NCBI RefSeq assembly: GCF_007004545.3
Contig: NZ_CP045503.2
Location: 2,698,501 to 2,762,500 of the forward strand
Source: Shewanella eurypsychrophilus
GTDB lineage: Bacteria > Pseudomonadota > Gammaproteobacteria > Enterobacterales > Shewanellaceae
Direction of reading: 5' to 3'
Length of the DNA: 64,000 nt
Shown: in pieces, positions 18,029 to 25,095 of the stretch
Position numbering within the stretch: position 1 is the first letter of the stretch
How the letters are laid out: each line of letters starts with the position of its first letter
Notes under the pieces: model-generated
Databases searched by the model: none
Seen by the model: the letters and a program-made list of their open reading frames with translations, nothing else
What the model was told of the DNA's origin: nothing
Position numbers and translations under genes: made by a program

Positions 18029-19009
18029 ATGGCTAGACCCAGAAGCACATTAGTCAGTATCGAAGATACACCGTTTTACCACTGTATTTCGAAATGTGTG
18101 CGGCAATCCTGGCTCACAGGAGTCGATAAATTTACCGGAAAGTCATATGAGCATCGTCGAGATTGGGTTGAATCAAGAATTCTTGAGTTAGCCGAAGTGT
18201 TTGCGATAGATGTAGCAGCTTATGCTGTAATGTCTAACCATCTGCACTTGGTATTGAGAGTCGATATCTTTGAAGCTAATTCATGGACAGATAGAGAGGT
18301 GGTAGAGCACTGGCATCAACTGTTCAAAGGCTCTGACATTACTCAGAAGTTTGCTCAAGGAGAGTTAATTGAAAGCTTTGAGGTTGCAGGTCTAAAACAC
18401 TCTATTGCTCAGTATCGAAGTCGGCTTAGTGATATTAGTTGGTTTATGCGCGCATTGAATGAACCGATTGCCAGGAGAGCGAATAAAGAGGATGGTTGTA
18501 CTGGGCGATTTTGGGAGGGACGCTTCAAATCCCAAGCTTTATTGGATGAAACTGCGGTTCTGGCTTGTATGGCCTATGTTGACCTCAACCCAATTCGAGC
18601 CAAGGTGGCTGAGGCCCCTGAAACCTCTGATTTCACCAGTATTAAAAAACGCATCAAAGCAGCAAGAAAGGGAGAGCAACCCGAAGCACTTTTACCCTTT
18701 ATTGGCAATGAGCGAAAAGAGATGGTTAAAGGACTCATGTTCAGCGCTAAAGATTACCTGCAATTGGTTGATGAAACAGGACGAATAATCAGAGCCGATA
18801 AACGAGGCGCTATTAGCCCAGATTCACAAAAAATACTCAATAGACTCAATATCCCTCAGGAAAACTGGCTGAAACTCACCACCGAATTTAGCCGCTTGTT
18901 TAAAGGGCCAGTCGGTACAGTTCAAGAGTTAGGTGTCTATTGCGAGCACTTAGAGCGAAAACGCAGACAAGGGGCAGCTAATTGCCAGAGGTGGCTCTGC
19001 AGCAGTTAA
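18029..19009 (+). CDS. REP-associated tyrosine transposase (RAYT), IS200/IS605-like
   Basis: The 326-residue protein begins MARPRSTLVSIEDTPFYHCISKCVRQSWL, as usual for RAYTs. It carries the HUH-type metal site in AVMSNHLHLVLRVD (about residue 70), GRFWEGRFKSQALLDE, and ACMAYVDLNPIRAKVA. These single-copy domesticated transposases mobilise or maintain short palindromic REP sequences. Paired palindromes lie 110-160 bases upstream. There are no insertion-sequence ends or target duplications visible, so it looks like a resident gene, not a recent insertion. Confidence 0.85.
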   Translation: MARPRSTLVSIEDTPFYHCISKCVRQSWLTGVDKFTGKSYEHRRDWVESRILELAEVFAIDVAAYAVMSNHLHLVLRVDIFEANSWTDREVVEHWHQLFKGSDITQKFAQGELIESFEVAGLKHSIAQYRSRLSDISWFMRALNEPIARRANKEDGCTGRFWEGRFKSQALLDETAVLACMAYVDLNPIRAKVAEAPETSDFTSIKKRIKAARKGEQPEALLPFIGNERKEMVKGLMFSAKDYLQLVDETGRIIRADKRGAISPDSQKILNRLNIPQENWLKLTTEFSRLFKGPVGTVQELGVYCEHLERKRRQGAANCQRWLCSS

Positions 19010-19055
19010 CAAACCGTTAATGACTTAATAAACGGTACAACTTAAGATAAATAGC

Positions 19056-19080
19056 AGACCGAATCGAAATTCGGTCTTTT
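19056..19080 (+). terminator. Terminator after the RAYT gene
   Basis: The perfect stem AGACCGAAT-CGAA-ATTCGGTCT runs into TTTT, 46 bases downstream of the RAYT stop. Confidence 0.75.
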
Positions 19081-19244
19081 GGCTGCCTTAATCTAAGTGA
19101 GTCACCTTGTCATTTATCGATTTTCATCCATTTAGCTTTTACCTAGGCACATTTACCTACAAATATCTCAATCTTAACACTCCTCCCGACAAATCAGATG
19201 AAGTGGCAAATCATGGATATGTAAAATGGGTGGCTATGTTTATC

Positions 19245-19694
19245 TTACTTCAACAAATAGGTTAGCGTCTCAACCACTTGATCAACATTTGTCGCCCAAG
19301 CATGTGCTGCGGCGTCTACTTCTTTGAGGGGGTGGATGATATCTTCACTGTGCAGAGTGATGTAGGGTTTGCTGAGTGCAGCACAGTAGCCTGCATCAAA
19401 AGCGGCATTCCACTGTTTGTATTTGTCGCCAAAACGGATAATGGCGATATCACAAGCTTCAATCATGGTTTTGGTTCTAATCGCATTCACTTTTGCTGAG
19501 CGATGATCGCGCCAAAAACCTTGGCCTTCATCAGTATTGGCTTGCTTGAGTTGATCGCCGGCGCTGTCGCTCTGGTCGTGATCGGTAACGGCTGATGAGA
19601 AGACGATATTCAGATCGAGTTTCTGACAGGCTTGAATGATCTGCGCACGCCAATCGCTGTGGATCTCTCCAGAGAGGTAAACATTTAATTGCAT
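19245..19694 (-). CDS. ytoQ: YtoQ family protein
   Basis: The 149-residue cytoplasmic protein starts MQLNVYLSGEIHSDWRAQI and contains FWRDHRSAKVNAIRTKTMIEACDIAIIRFGDKYKQWNAAFDAGYC. It matches the YtoQ family, which has a fold related to nucleoside 2-deoxyribosyltransferases (the DxxxAxxFGDKYxxWNxAFDAGY-type pattern). No biochemical role is established to my knowledge. It lies downstream of bhcD on the same strand with structured DNA between, so co-transcription is possible but unproven. Confidence 0.8.
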   Translation of the reverse strand: MQLNVYLSGEIHSDWRAQIIQACQKLDLNIVFSSAVTDHDQSDSAGDQLKQANTDEGQGFWRDHRSAKVNAIRTKTMIEACDIAIIRFGDKYKQWNAAFDAGYCAALSKPYITLHSEDIIHPLKEVDAAAHAWATNVDQVVETLTYLLK

Positions 19695-19830
19695 CTTGAC
19701 TCCTATGCTTTGATTTTTGTTTAGTTGTTATTTTTTTTAAGCACTGCGTGTTTCTTTTGCTCGTACTAACACTCGATCTGGATCAGATAAATCCAGTAAC
19801 GAGAGTACCTGCAAAACAGGTAATTCTCTA

Positions 19831-19878
19831 GCCATCTTTAATGCTAAGGGGATATAAAGATGGCTTAGCATTAAAGAT
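19831..19878 (-). terminator. Overlapping inverted repeats at the bhcD 3' end
   Basis: ATCTTTAATGCTAAG (19834-19848) is repeated exactly in inverted form at 19864-19878, overlapping the bhcD stop. Within the same span GCCATCTTT (19831-19839) can instead pair with AAAGATGGC (19856-19864). The two foldings are mutually exclusive. No T-run follows on either strand. Confidence 0.6.
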
Positions 19879-20869
19879 TGAAATAGCTCGCGAGCCCTTG
19901 CTCTTCGGCGAGTTTCGCCGCGACGGAAGCGACGGCTAAATCTTGCAGCCCTACACCGGTGCCATCGAATAGGGTGATCTCATCATCACTTGTACGTCCA
20001 ATTTGAGTACCATTGATGACTTCTCCGATGGGAATGATGTCTGCTTGGTTAATTAAACCTGCCTTGATAGCATGCTGCGCTTCACCTAAGGTAATTGACT
20101 GAGCTAGCTCGTCGGTAAACACTCTCGCTGATGCAAAAATATTGGCATCAACTTCCTGTTTCCCTATGGTATCAGTGCCCATACAGGCGATATGAGTACC
20201 AGGTTTTATCCAGTTGGTATCAATTAAGGCTTCAAATGCAGAGGTGATGGTAATGATCACATCTGCCTGAGCACACAGGACTTCACGGCTAACAGATTCA
20301 AATGGGAGCGATAATTCATCACATATCACGGCCAGCCTGGTTAAGTTTTCTGGCTCCTTGTTCCATGCGATCACCTTTTCAAAATCACGCTGTTCTAATG
20401 CGGCGCGCAGTTGGAATGTTGACTGATGGCCAGCGCCAATAAGCCCCAGTACTTTTGAATCATGTCTTGCTAAATGGGCAATAGAAACGGCTGATGAGGC
20501 AGCGGTACGAATTGCAGTTAAATAGTTACCGCCTACCAGCGAGCGTAACTTACCCGTGTCGGGGTCAAACAAGATCACTGTCGACTGATGGTTAGTCAGA
20601 TCTTTTTGAATATTCCCAGGCCAATACCCGCCAGACTTTAGTCCCAACACCATACCGTCACGGTCAAAGCCTGATTTAAAACCATATAGCGCATCAGCGT
20701 GGCCGATGGCTTCGCGGATAACAGGGAAGTTATAAGCACTGTTTTTAGCCATGGCGGAAAACACGTTTTCTACTGCACTAAAGGCCTCTGTGCGGCCCAT
20801 GATCTGTTGACACACAGCTTCAGAGACAACACTGACGCCTTTACTGGTATTTTGGTTTGAATTAGTCAT
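19871..20869 (-). CDS. bhcD: Iminosuccinate reductase (ornithine cyclodeaminase family)
   Basis: BhcD reduces iminosuccinate to L-aspartate with NAD(P)H, the last step of the beta-hydroxyaspartate cycle. The 332-residue protein is of the ornithine cyclodeaminase/mu-crystallin family: YNFPVIREAIGHADALYGFKSGFD, GLKSGGYWP (Lys 78), Rossmann GLIGAGHQ (144-149), CMGTDTIGKQEVD, and FDGTGVGLQDLAVA. From memory these blocks closely match Paracoccus denitrificans BhcD, not ornithine cyclodeaminase. GGAAG lies 6 bases before the ATG. It is downstream of bhcC on the same strand with a 339-bp gap. Confidence 0.9.
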   Translation of the reverse strand: MTNSNQNTSKGVSVVSEAVCQQIMGRTEAFSAVENVFSAMAKNSAYNFPVIREAIGHADALYGFKSGFDRDGMVLGLKSGGYWPGNIQKDLTNHQSTVILFDPDTGKLRSLVGGNYLTAIRTAASSAVSIAHLARHDSKVLGLIGAGHQSTFQLRAALEQRDFEKVIAWNKEPENLTRLAVICDELSLPFESVSREVLCAQADVIITITSAFEALIDTNWIKPGTHIACMGTDTIGKQEVDANIFASARVFTDELAQSITLGEAQHAIKAGLINQADIIPIGEVINGTQIGRTSDDEITLFDGTGVGLQDLAVASVAAKLAEEQGLASYFNL

Positions 20870-21196
20870 CGAATACTTCCTAAATTATGGGGAAACCCTG
20901 GTTTGCATATAAGGGTGAATTAAGGCTTTTATGTTAAAACTGACGTTATCTCTGTATAGATGGAAAAAGCTCCCACAGGCGAGTCTAAAAGGCGGTCATA
21001 CTTCAAGAATGCACCGGTTTACACAGGAGCAAAGCGTAGCTGGGAACTAATACCAATTGGTATATGAAGCAATGGAAAACCTTTTACACTCGCACAGTGA
21101 GAGAAACGTGAAACTGTTTAATGTTACTTATCCATCTATTTAACCGTTTATCGGTTGTGTTACCTTTTTGTCATCATCAGCCTTAAAGTGTGAGGC
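20870..21196. other. bhcD-bhcC spacer with perfect palindrome
   Basis: This gap of over 300 bp carries no gene. It contains the perfect 14-bp palindrome ATACCAATTGGTAT at 21050-21063, related to those at 9285 and 11881. The spacing is unusual for an otherwise compact catabolic operon, and bhcD may have an additional promoter here; I cannot point to a clear one. Confidence 0.5.
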
Positions 21197-22345
21197 TTAG
21201 TAAGCTTTACCACGGGCAGAAATTGGCCATAGTGTTTCAACTTTACCGTTGCGCACTCCGACATAGTAATCATGAACATTACAGGTTGGATCGCAGTGAC
21301 CCGGTACTAGCTTAAGCTTGTCGTTGATTTTTAGTGCGCCATTAGGATCTGAGATAACCCCGTGCTCATCAGAACATTTAATGTATTCAACATCATCACG
21401 ACCGAAGATATAAGGTAAGCCACTGTCGACCGATTGCGCTTTAAGCCCTGCATCACAAATCGCTTTGTCTGTTTTGGTATGGCTCATCACAGAGGTTAAG
21501 ATGAAAAGCGAGTTTTCAAATTCAGAGATTTTTTTGCCGTCTTTATCATGAATACGTTGATAATCAGCGTCCATAAAGGCGTAAGAGCCACACTGTAGTT
21601 CATTGAAGACTCCAGAGCTGCCTTCAAAGTAGTAGGAGCCTGTTCCGCCGCCACCAACGATGTCACACTCTAGACCTTCAGCTTTTAGCATTTCAATCGT
21701 GCGAGCAACCATGTTGCAGGCGATATCAATTTTCTCTTTTCGCTCAAGAAAATTTTCCATGTGCTGCATCGCACCTTGATACGCCTGAATACCCGCAAAC
21801 TTAAGTCCAGGTGTCGCTGCAATAGCTTTGGCGATATCAACAACAGGTTGACCTTCAGATACACCACAACGACCTGCGCCGCAATCTATCTCAACCAGAC
21901 ACTCGATTTCAGTATTATGCTTCTTAACGGCCGCGGCTAGCTCGGCAACATTATCAATATCATCAACACAACAAAGCGTACGGGCACCCAATTTAGGTAG
22001 ACGGGCTAAACGGTCAATTTTTGCAGGATCTCGTACTTGGTTTGAAACCAACACATCTTTAATGCCTCCGCGAGCAAATACTTCTGCTTCAGATACCTTT
22101 TGACAACACACGCCGCAGCTATCACCGAGTTGTTCTTGCAATAGGGCGATATCGACAGATTTATGCATCTTGCCATGGACGCGGTGACGAACACCCATCT
22201 CTTTAGCAAGTTGTCCCATCGTTTTTATATTGCGCTCTAGTGCATCAAGATCAACCACTAAGCAAGGTGTTTGGATATCCGCTTCATCCATTCCGGGCAG
22301 TGCAGGTACGTCATAACCCACTTCTAAATCATTTGTTAGTGTCAT
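21197..22345 (-). CDS. bhcC: beta-Hydroxyaspartate aldolase
   Basis: BhcC condenses glycine and glyoxylate to (2R,3S)-beta-hydroxyaspartate. It is a fold-type III PLP enzyme related to D-threonine aldolase. The 382-residue protein starts MTLTNDLEVGYDVPALPGMDEADIQTP-like, with PLP Lys 59 in HGKMHKSVD, GVCCQKVSEAEVFARGGI, EIDCGAGRCGV, YQGAMQHMENF, GGGGTGSYYFEG, and a metal-site segment PGHCDPTCNVHDYYVG. It resembles Paracoccus BhcC along its whole length. I use the ATG at 22345 because GGAG sits 6 bases upstream; a TTG at 22357 is in frame but would contain that ribosome site. Confidence 0.92.
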   Translation of the reverse strand: MTLTNDLEVGYDVPALPGMDEADIQTPCLVVDLDALERNIKTMGQLAKEMGVRHRVHGKMHKSVDIALLQEQLGDSCGVCCQKVSEAEVFARGGIKDVLVSNQVRDPAKIDRLARLPKLGARTLCCVDDIDNVAELAAAVKKHNTEIECLVEIDCGAGRCGVSEGQPVVDIAKAIAATPGLKFAGIQAYQGAMQHMENFLERKEKIDIACNMVARTIEMLKAEGLECDIVGGGGTGSYYFEGSSGVFNELQCGSYAFMDADYQRIHDKDGKKISEFENSLFILTSVMSHTKTDKAICDAGLKAQSVDSGLPYIFGRDDVEYIKCSDEHGVISDPNGALKINDKLKLVPGHCDPTCNVHDYYVGVRNGKVETLWPISARGKAY

Positions 22346-22384
22346 GTTTATCTCCAAACATCAATTGTTATTAATATACTGATA

Positions 22385-22405
22385 GGTTCTAGGTTCTAGG
22401 TTCTA
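22385..22405. repeat. Three tandem GGTTCTA units
   Basis: Three exact 7-bp copies run from the bhcB-bhcC spacer into the bhcB stop codon (CTA on the plus strand at 22403-22405). It is probably a slippage product at the gene end. Confidence 0.85.
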
Positions 22406-23380
22406 GTTGTTCATCCAAGGGAGCTTATCTAAATCGACATTGCCGCCAGTGATAATGATCCCAACACGCTTGCCTTTGAACAGTTCTGGGTTCTTCAAAA
22501 TTGTGGCGAGGGTCACGGCGCTGCTTGGCTCGATAACGAGCTTCATACGCAACCAAACCAGTTTCATCGCCGCGACAATTTCATCTTCGGTGGCCGTTAA
22601 AATATCGGTTACATGGTTTTTCACAAAGTGCCAAGTCAGGTCTTTTAAGGGGACTTTTAGCCCATCGGCGACGGTATTAGGGGCATCGTCGGCAATAATG
22701 TACCCAGCTCTAAAAGAACGGGCTGCATCATCAGCATTAAGCGGCTCTGCGGCATATATTTTTACATCGGGGGCGATTGTCGATAAGGTTAAACAAGTGC
22801 CAGAGATCATGCCGCCTCCACCGATAGGGGCGATGACAATATCGAGGTTATCGACTTGATCAATTAACTCTTTCGAGCAAGTCGCCTGACCGGCTATCAC
22901 CCGTGGATCGTTATAAGGGTGAACAAAATCAGCACCTGATTTGGCCACCACTTGTTCGAACACCGCTTCACGTGAGCTAGTAGAAGGTTCACATTCGACA
23001 ATGGTGCCGCCATAACCGATAACAGCATCTTTTTTTGCCTGAGGCGCGGTGCGTGGCATGACTACGGTAGCGGCTATGCCACGTTGTCCAGCGGCGTACG
23101 ATAATGACAGCGCATGGTTACCCGATGAGTGAGTTGCGACGCCAATCTTGGCTTTCTCTTCGCTTAACCCAAACACTGCGTTACATGCGCCACGTACCTT
23201 GAATGCGGCGGCTTTCTGTAAATTTTCACATTTAAAGAACAGCTCTGCACCCGTTAATTCGTTTAAAAACCGAGAGGTGAGTACTGGGGTCTTATGGATG
23301 TAAGGCTTAATACGTTCATGGGCGATTAGCACATCCGCATAAGTTGGAATGGTCATGGTTGGATTGGTTGTACGGGTCAT
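22403..23380 (-). CDS. bhcB: beta-Hydroxyaspartate dehydratase (threonine dehydratase-like)
   Basis: BhcB dehydrates beta-hydroxyaspartate to iminosuccinate. The 325-residue fold-type II PLP enzyme has its Lys at 61 in AAAFKVRGACNAVF, the phosphate and substrate loop SSGNHAL (85-91), a PLP-phosphate glycine loop GGGGMISG, and a C-terminal EPSSAVTLA. On sequence alone it could be a serine racemase or threonine dehydratase. The adjacency to bhcC and bhcD and the divergent IclR gene makes the BhcB role much more likely. AGAGGA lies shortly ahead of the ATG at 23380. There are 57 bases to the bhcC start. Confidence 0.9.
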   Translation of the reverse strand: MTRTTNPTMTIPTYADVLIAHERIKPYIHKTPVLTSRFLNELTGAELFFKCENLQKAAAFKVRGACNAVFGLSEEKAKIGVATHSSGNHALSLSYAAGQRGIAATVVMPRTAPQAKKDAVIGYGGTIVECEPSTSSREAVFEQVVAKSGADFVHPYNDPRVIAGQATCSKELIDQVDNLDIVIAPIGGGGMISGTCLTLSTIAPDVKIYAAEPLNADDAARSFRAGYIIADDAPNTVADGLKVPLKDLTWHFVKNHVTDILTATEDEIVAAMKLVWLRMKLVIEPSSAVTLATILKNPELFKGKRVGIIITGGNVDLDKLPWMNN

Positions 23381-23419
23381 ATTTTCCTCTCAATACTCAT
23401 TGTGCTAACGCTAAATTCA

Positions 23420-23436
23420 ATTTCACTGTATGGAAT
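23420..23436. promoter_or_regulatory. Putative BhcR operator 1: ATTTC-N7-GGAAT
   Basis: The site has imperfect inverted half-sites ATTTC and GGAAT, 7 bases apart, 40 bp upstream of the bhcB start. It is the same arrangement as the sites at 23463, 23564 and the near-perfect palindrome at 29901. Binding by BhcR is inferred. Confidence 0.5.
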
Positions 23437-23462
23437 ATAATCATCCCTCGCAATGCATTTGG

Positions 23463-23479
23463 ATTTCACAATGCGGAAT
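23463..23479. promoter_or_regulatory. Putative BhcR operator 2: ATTTC-N7-GGAAT
   Basis: This is the second copy of the 17-bp motif in the bhcB-bhcR gap. Its right side continues GGAATCAAA, identical to the right arm of the palindrome at 29901-29925. Confidence 0.55.
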
Positions 23480-23563
23480 CAAAGGTGCTTTTTTTAGCTG
23501 TTTACTGCTGTATTGTTACGGTAAATCAGCAGTTATCTTAAAGTGACTTGATGAATGATGGGG

Positions 23564-23580
23564 TTTTCATAATATGGAAT
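23564..23580. promoter_or_regulatory. Putative BhcR operator 3: TTTTC-N7-GGAAT
   Basis: This is the third copy of the motif, 165 bp upstream of bhcR, placed so that it could act on bhcR autoregulation. Confidence 0.45.
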
Positions 23581-23744
23581 ATGACTGTATTTGCAGTATT
23601 AGCTTGTTTGATTTACGGCTCGTTTTCGAATAAGCAGGGATATGTTGTGCGCTTAGGCCTGGATATGTTGACCGTCATTGTTAACTAGAGTTAGGCTAAC
23701 CACCTGATGTTAAAACAACCAAGAAAGATCAGCAGGCCCTGAAT

Positions 23745-24524
23745 ATGAAAAAAGAAAAACCAGAATCAAGAATCCAAGTGATAGACAGAGCTGCGACCTT
23801 GCTCGACGCCATCTCTCGCTATTCGATGCCAGTGACCTTGAAAGCGTTAAGCGCTGATACAAATTTAGCGCCATCGACGGCTTTTCGAATTTTGCATTCG
23901 TTAATCGATAATCGTTTTGTCGATAGGGACGCTGCTGGTAGATATTTATTAAGTGGCAGATTAATCAGGCTCAGTAATAACCCCAATACCAACATCGACT
24001 TTAGAAAAGTAGCGATCCCGTACATGGAAAAGTTACGCGATAAGTTTGGTGAAACGATCAACCTCACCACACGTGAAGGCGATGTGGTGATCTACGTTGA
24101 GAAAGCCATACCCAATAGAATGATGCATGTCCAACAGATCATCGGTAGCCGTGCACCCTTACATGTCACTGGTGTAGGAAAAATGATGTTGGGCATGGAA
24201 GGGGAAGAGGGGATAACGGGTTATGCTCAGCGGACGAATTTACCGACGTATACTCGCAAAACATTTTCACGTTTAGATACGCTAATTACTGAGTGTGTTG
24301 GCTGCGCCAAGCAGGGCTTTGCTTTTGATAACGAAGAAGCAGAGATGGGTGTCGGTTGTATCGGGGTGTTACTTCACGATCGGTATGGCGAAGTCGTGGC
24401 TGGCCTGTCTGTTTCTGCCCCTATTGAACGACGAAAAGATGAGTGGCTAGACGATTTAATTGCAACAGGGAAAGCAATCTCTGCCGAATTGGGCTTTATC
24501 GAGAGTAAGGCCATAGCGGTATAA
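23745..24524 (+). CDS. bhcR: IclR-family regulator of the beta-hydroxyaspartate cycle
   Basis: The 259-residue protein has an N-terminal winged helix (about residues 10-75: VIDRAATLLDAISRY, LAPSTAFRILHSLIDNRFVDRD). An IclR effector-binding domain follows, with GETINLTTREGDVVIYVEKA, LHVTGVGKMML, and ASV-like GCIGVLLHDRYGEVVAGLSVSAP. IclR-type BhcR regulates bhc genes and responds to glyoxylate in Paracoccus. This protein is divergent from bhcB across 364 bp holding three copies of an inverted-repeat motif. The effector is inferred. Its start has only a weak ribosome site. Confidence 0.87.
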   Translation: MKKEKPESRIQVIDRAATLLDAISRYSMPVTLKALSADTNLAPSTAFRILHSLIDNRFVDRDAAGRYLLSGRLIRLSNNPNTNIDFRKVAIPYMEKLRDKFGETINLTTREGDVVIYVEKAIPNRMMHVQQIIGSRAPLHVTGVGKMMLGMEGEEGITGYAQRTNLPTYTRKTFSRLDTLITECVGCAKQGFAFDNEEAEMGVGCIGVLLHDRYGEVVAGLSVSAPIERRKDEWLDDLIATGKAISAELGFIESKAIAV

Positions 24525-24593
24525 CAGTTAAAATAAACGATCCAAAATGAAAGAGTTATGGATATTAACCATATATAAATAAGGGGGTTATGG

Positions 24594-25037
24594 ATGTTGA
24601 TCATAAATAGATTAAATCAAGTGGAAGCCAAATTTATCATAGAGGGTGCGGTCATTAAGGCCAATAAACTGGGCGTGCCTATGTGCATTTCTGTTGTTGA
24701 TGAATCAGGCAGCTTAATCGCTTTTGAACGCATGGATGGTGGCAAGATCCACAGCATTACCCTATCACAAGATAAAGCATTCACTGCAGCATCGTCCCGC
24801 AAGGCAACACATGAAGTCAATCAAGCTTGTATCCCTGGACATGAGAATAACTTATTTGGTATCCATACCGCGCTAGGCGGTCGAATGTGTATCATTGGCG
24901 GTGGGCTCCCCATCTCGTTTGAGGGCAAGGTCATTGGGGGGATCGGCGTGAGTTCTGGCACACCCAAGCAAGACTTAGCGTGTGCACAAGCTGGGGTGGA
25001 TAGCTTTAATCGCATGTTATCTCAAGCTGCCAGCTAA
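24594..25037 (+). CDS. HbpS/GlcG-like heme-binding family protein
   Basis: The 147-residue protein matches the GlcG/HbpS family (DUF336): ANKLGVPMCISVVDESGSLIAFERMDG near the N-terminus, LSQDKAFTAASSRKAT in the middle, GGLPISFEGKVIGGIGVSSG near the C-terminus. Members bind heme or act as accessory proteins, and homologues recur in glycolate (glc) and other two-carbon operons. It follows bhcR by 69 bases on the same strand with AAGGGGG ahead of the start, so it is likely co-transcribed. No signal peptide is visible. The biochemical role in the cycle is unknown. Confidence 0.8.
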   Translation: MLIINRLNQVEAKFIIEGAVIKANKLGVPMCISVVDESGSLIAFERMDGGKIHSITLSQDKAFTAASSRKATHEVNQACIPGHENNLFGIHTALGGRMCIIGGGLPISFEGKVIGGIGVSSGTPKQDLACAQAGVDSFNRMLSQAAS

Positions 25038-25039
25038 GG

Positions 25040-25060
25040 GGTTTTAAGTGATATAAAACC
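25040..25060. terminator. Hairpin between convergent genes
   Basis: GGTTTTA and TAAAACC pair around a 7-base loop just after the HbpS-like stop. A short convergent gap to the SulP gene makes a bidirectional end point likely. Confidence 0.5.
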
Positions 25061-25095
25061 ACTTGATAACCCTCAACATGGCAAGGTTTGTTGGC

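Noticed and set aside
22403..23380. Plain threonine dehydratase or serine racemase
   Set aside because: The fold and motifs fit, but clustering with BhcC, BhcD and the IclR gene favours beta-hydroxyaspartate dehydratase.
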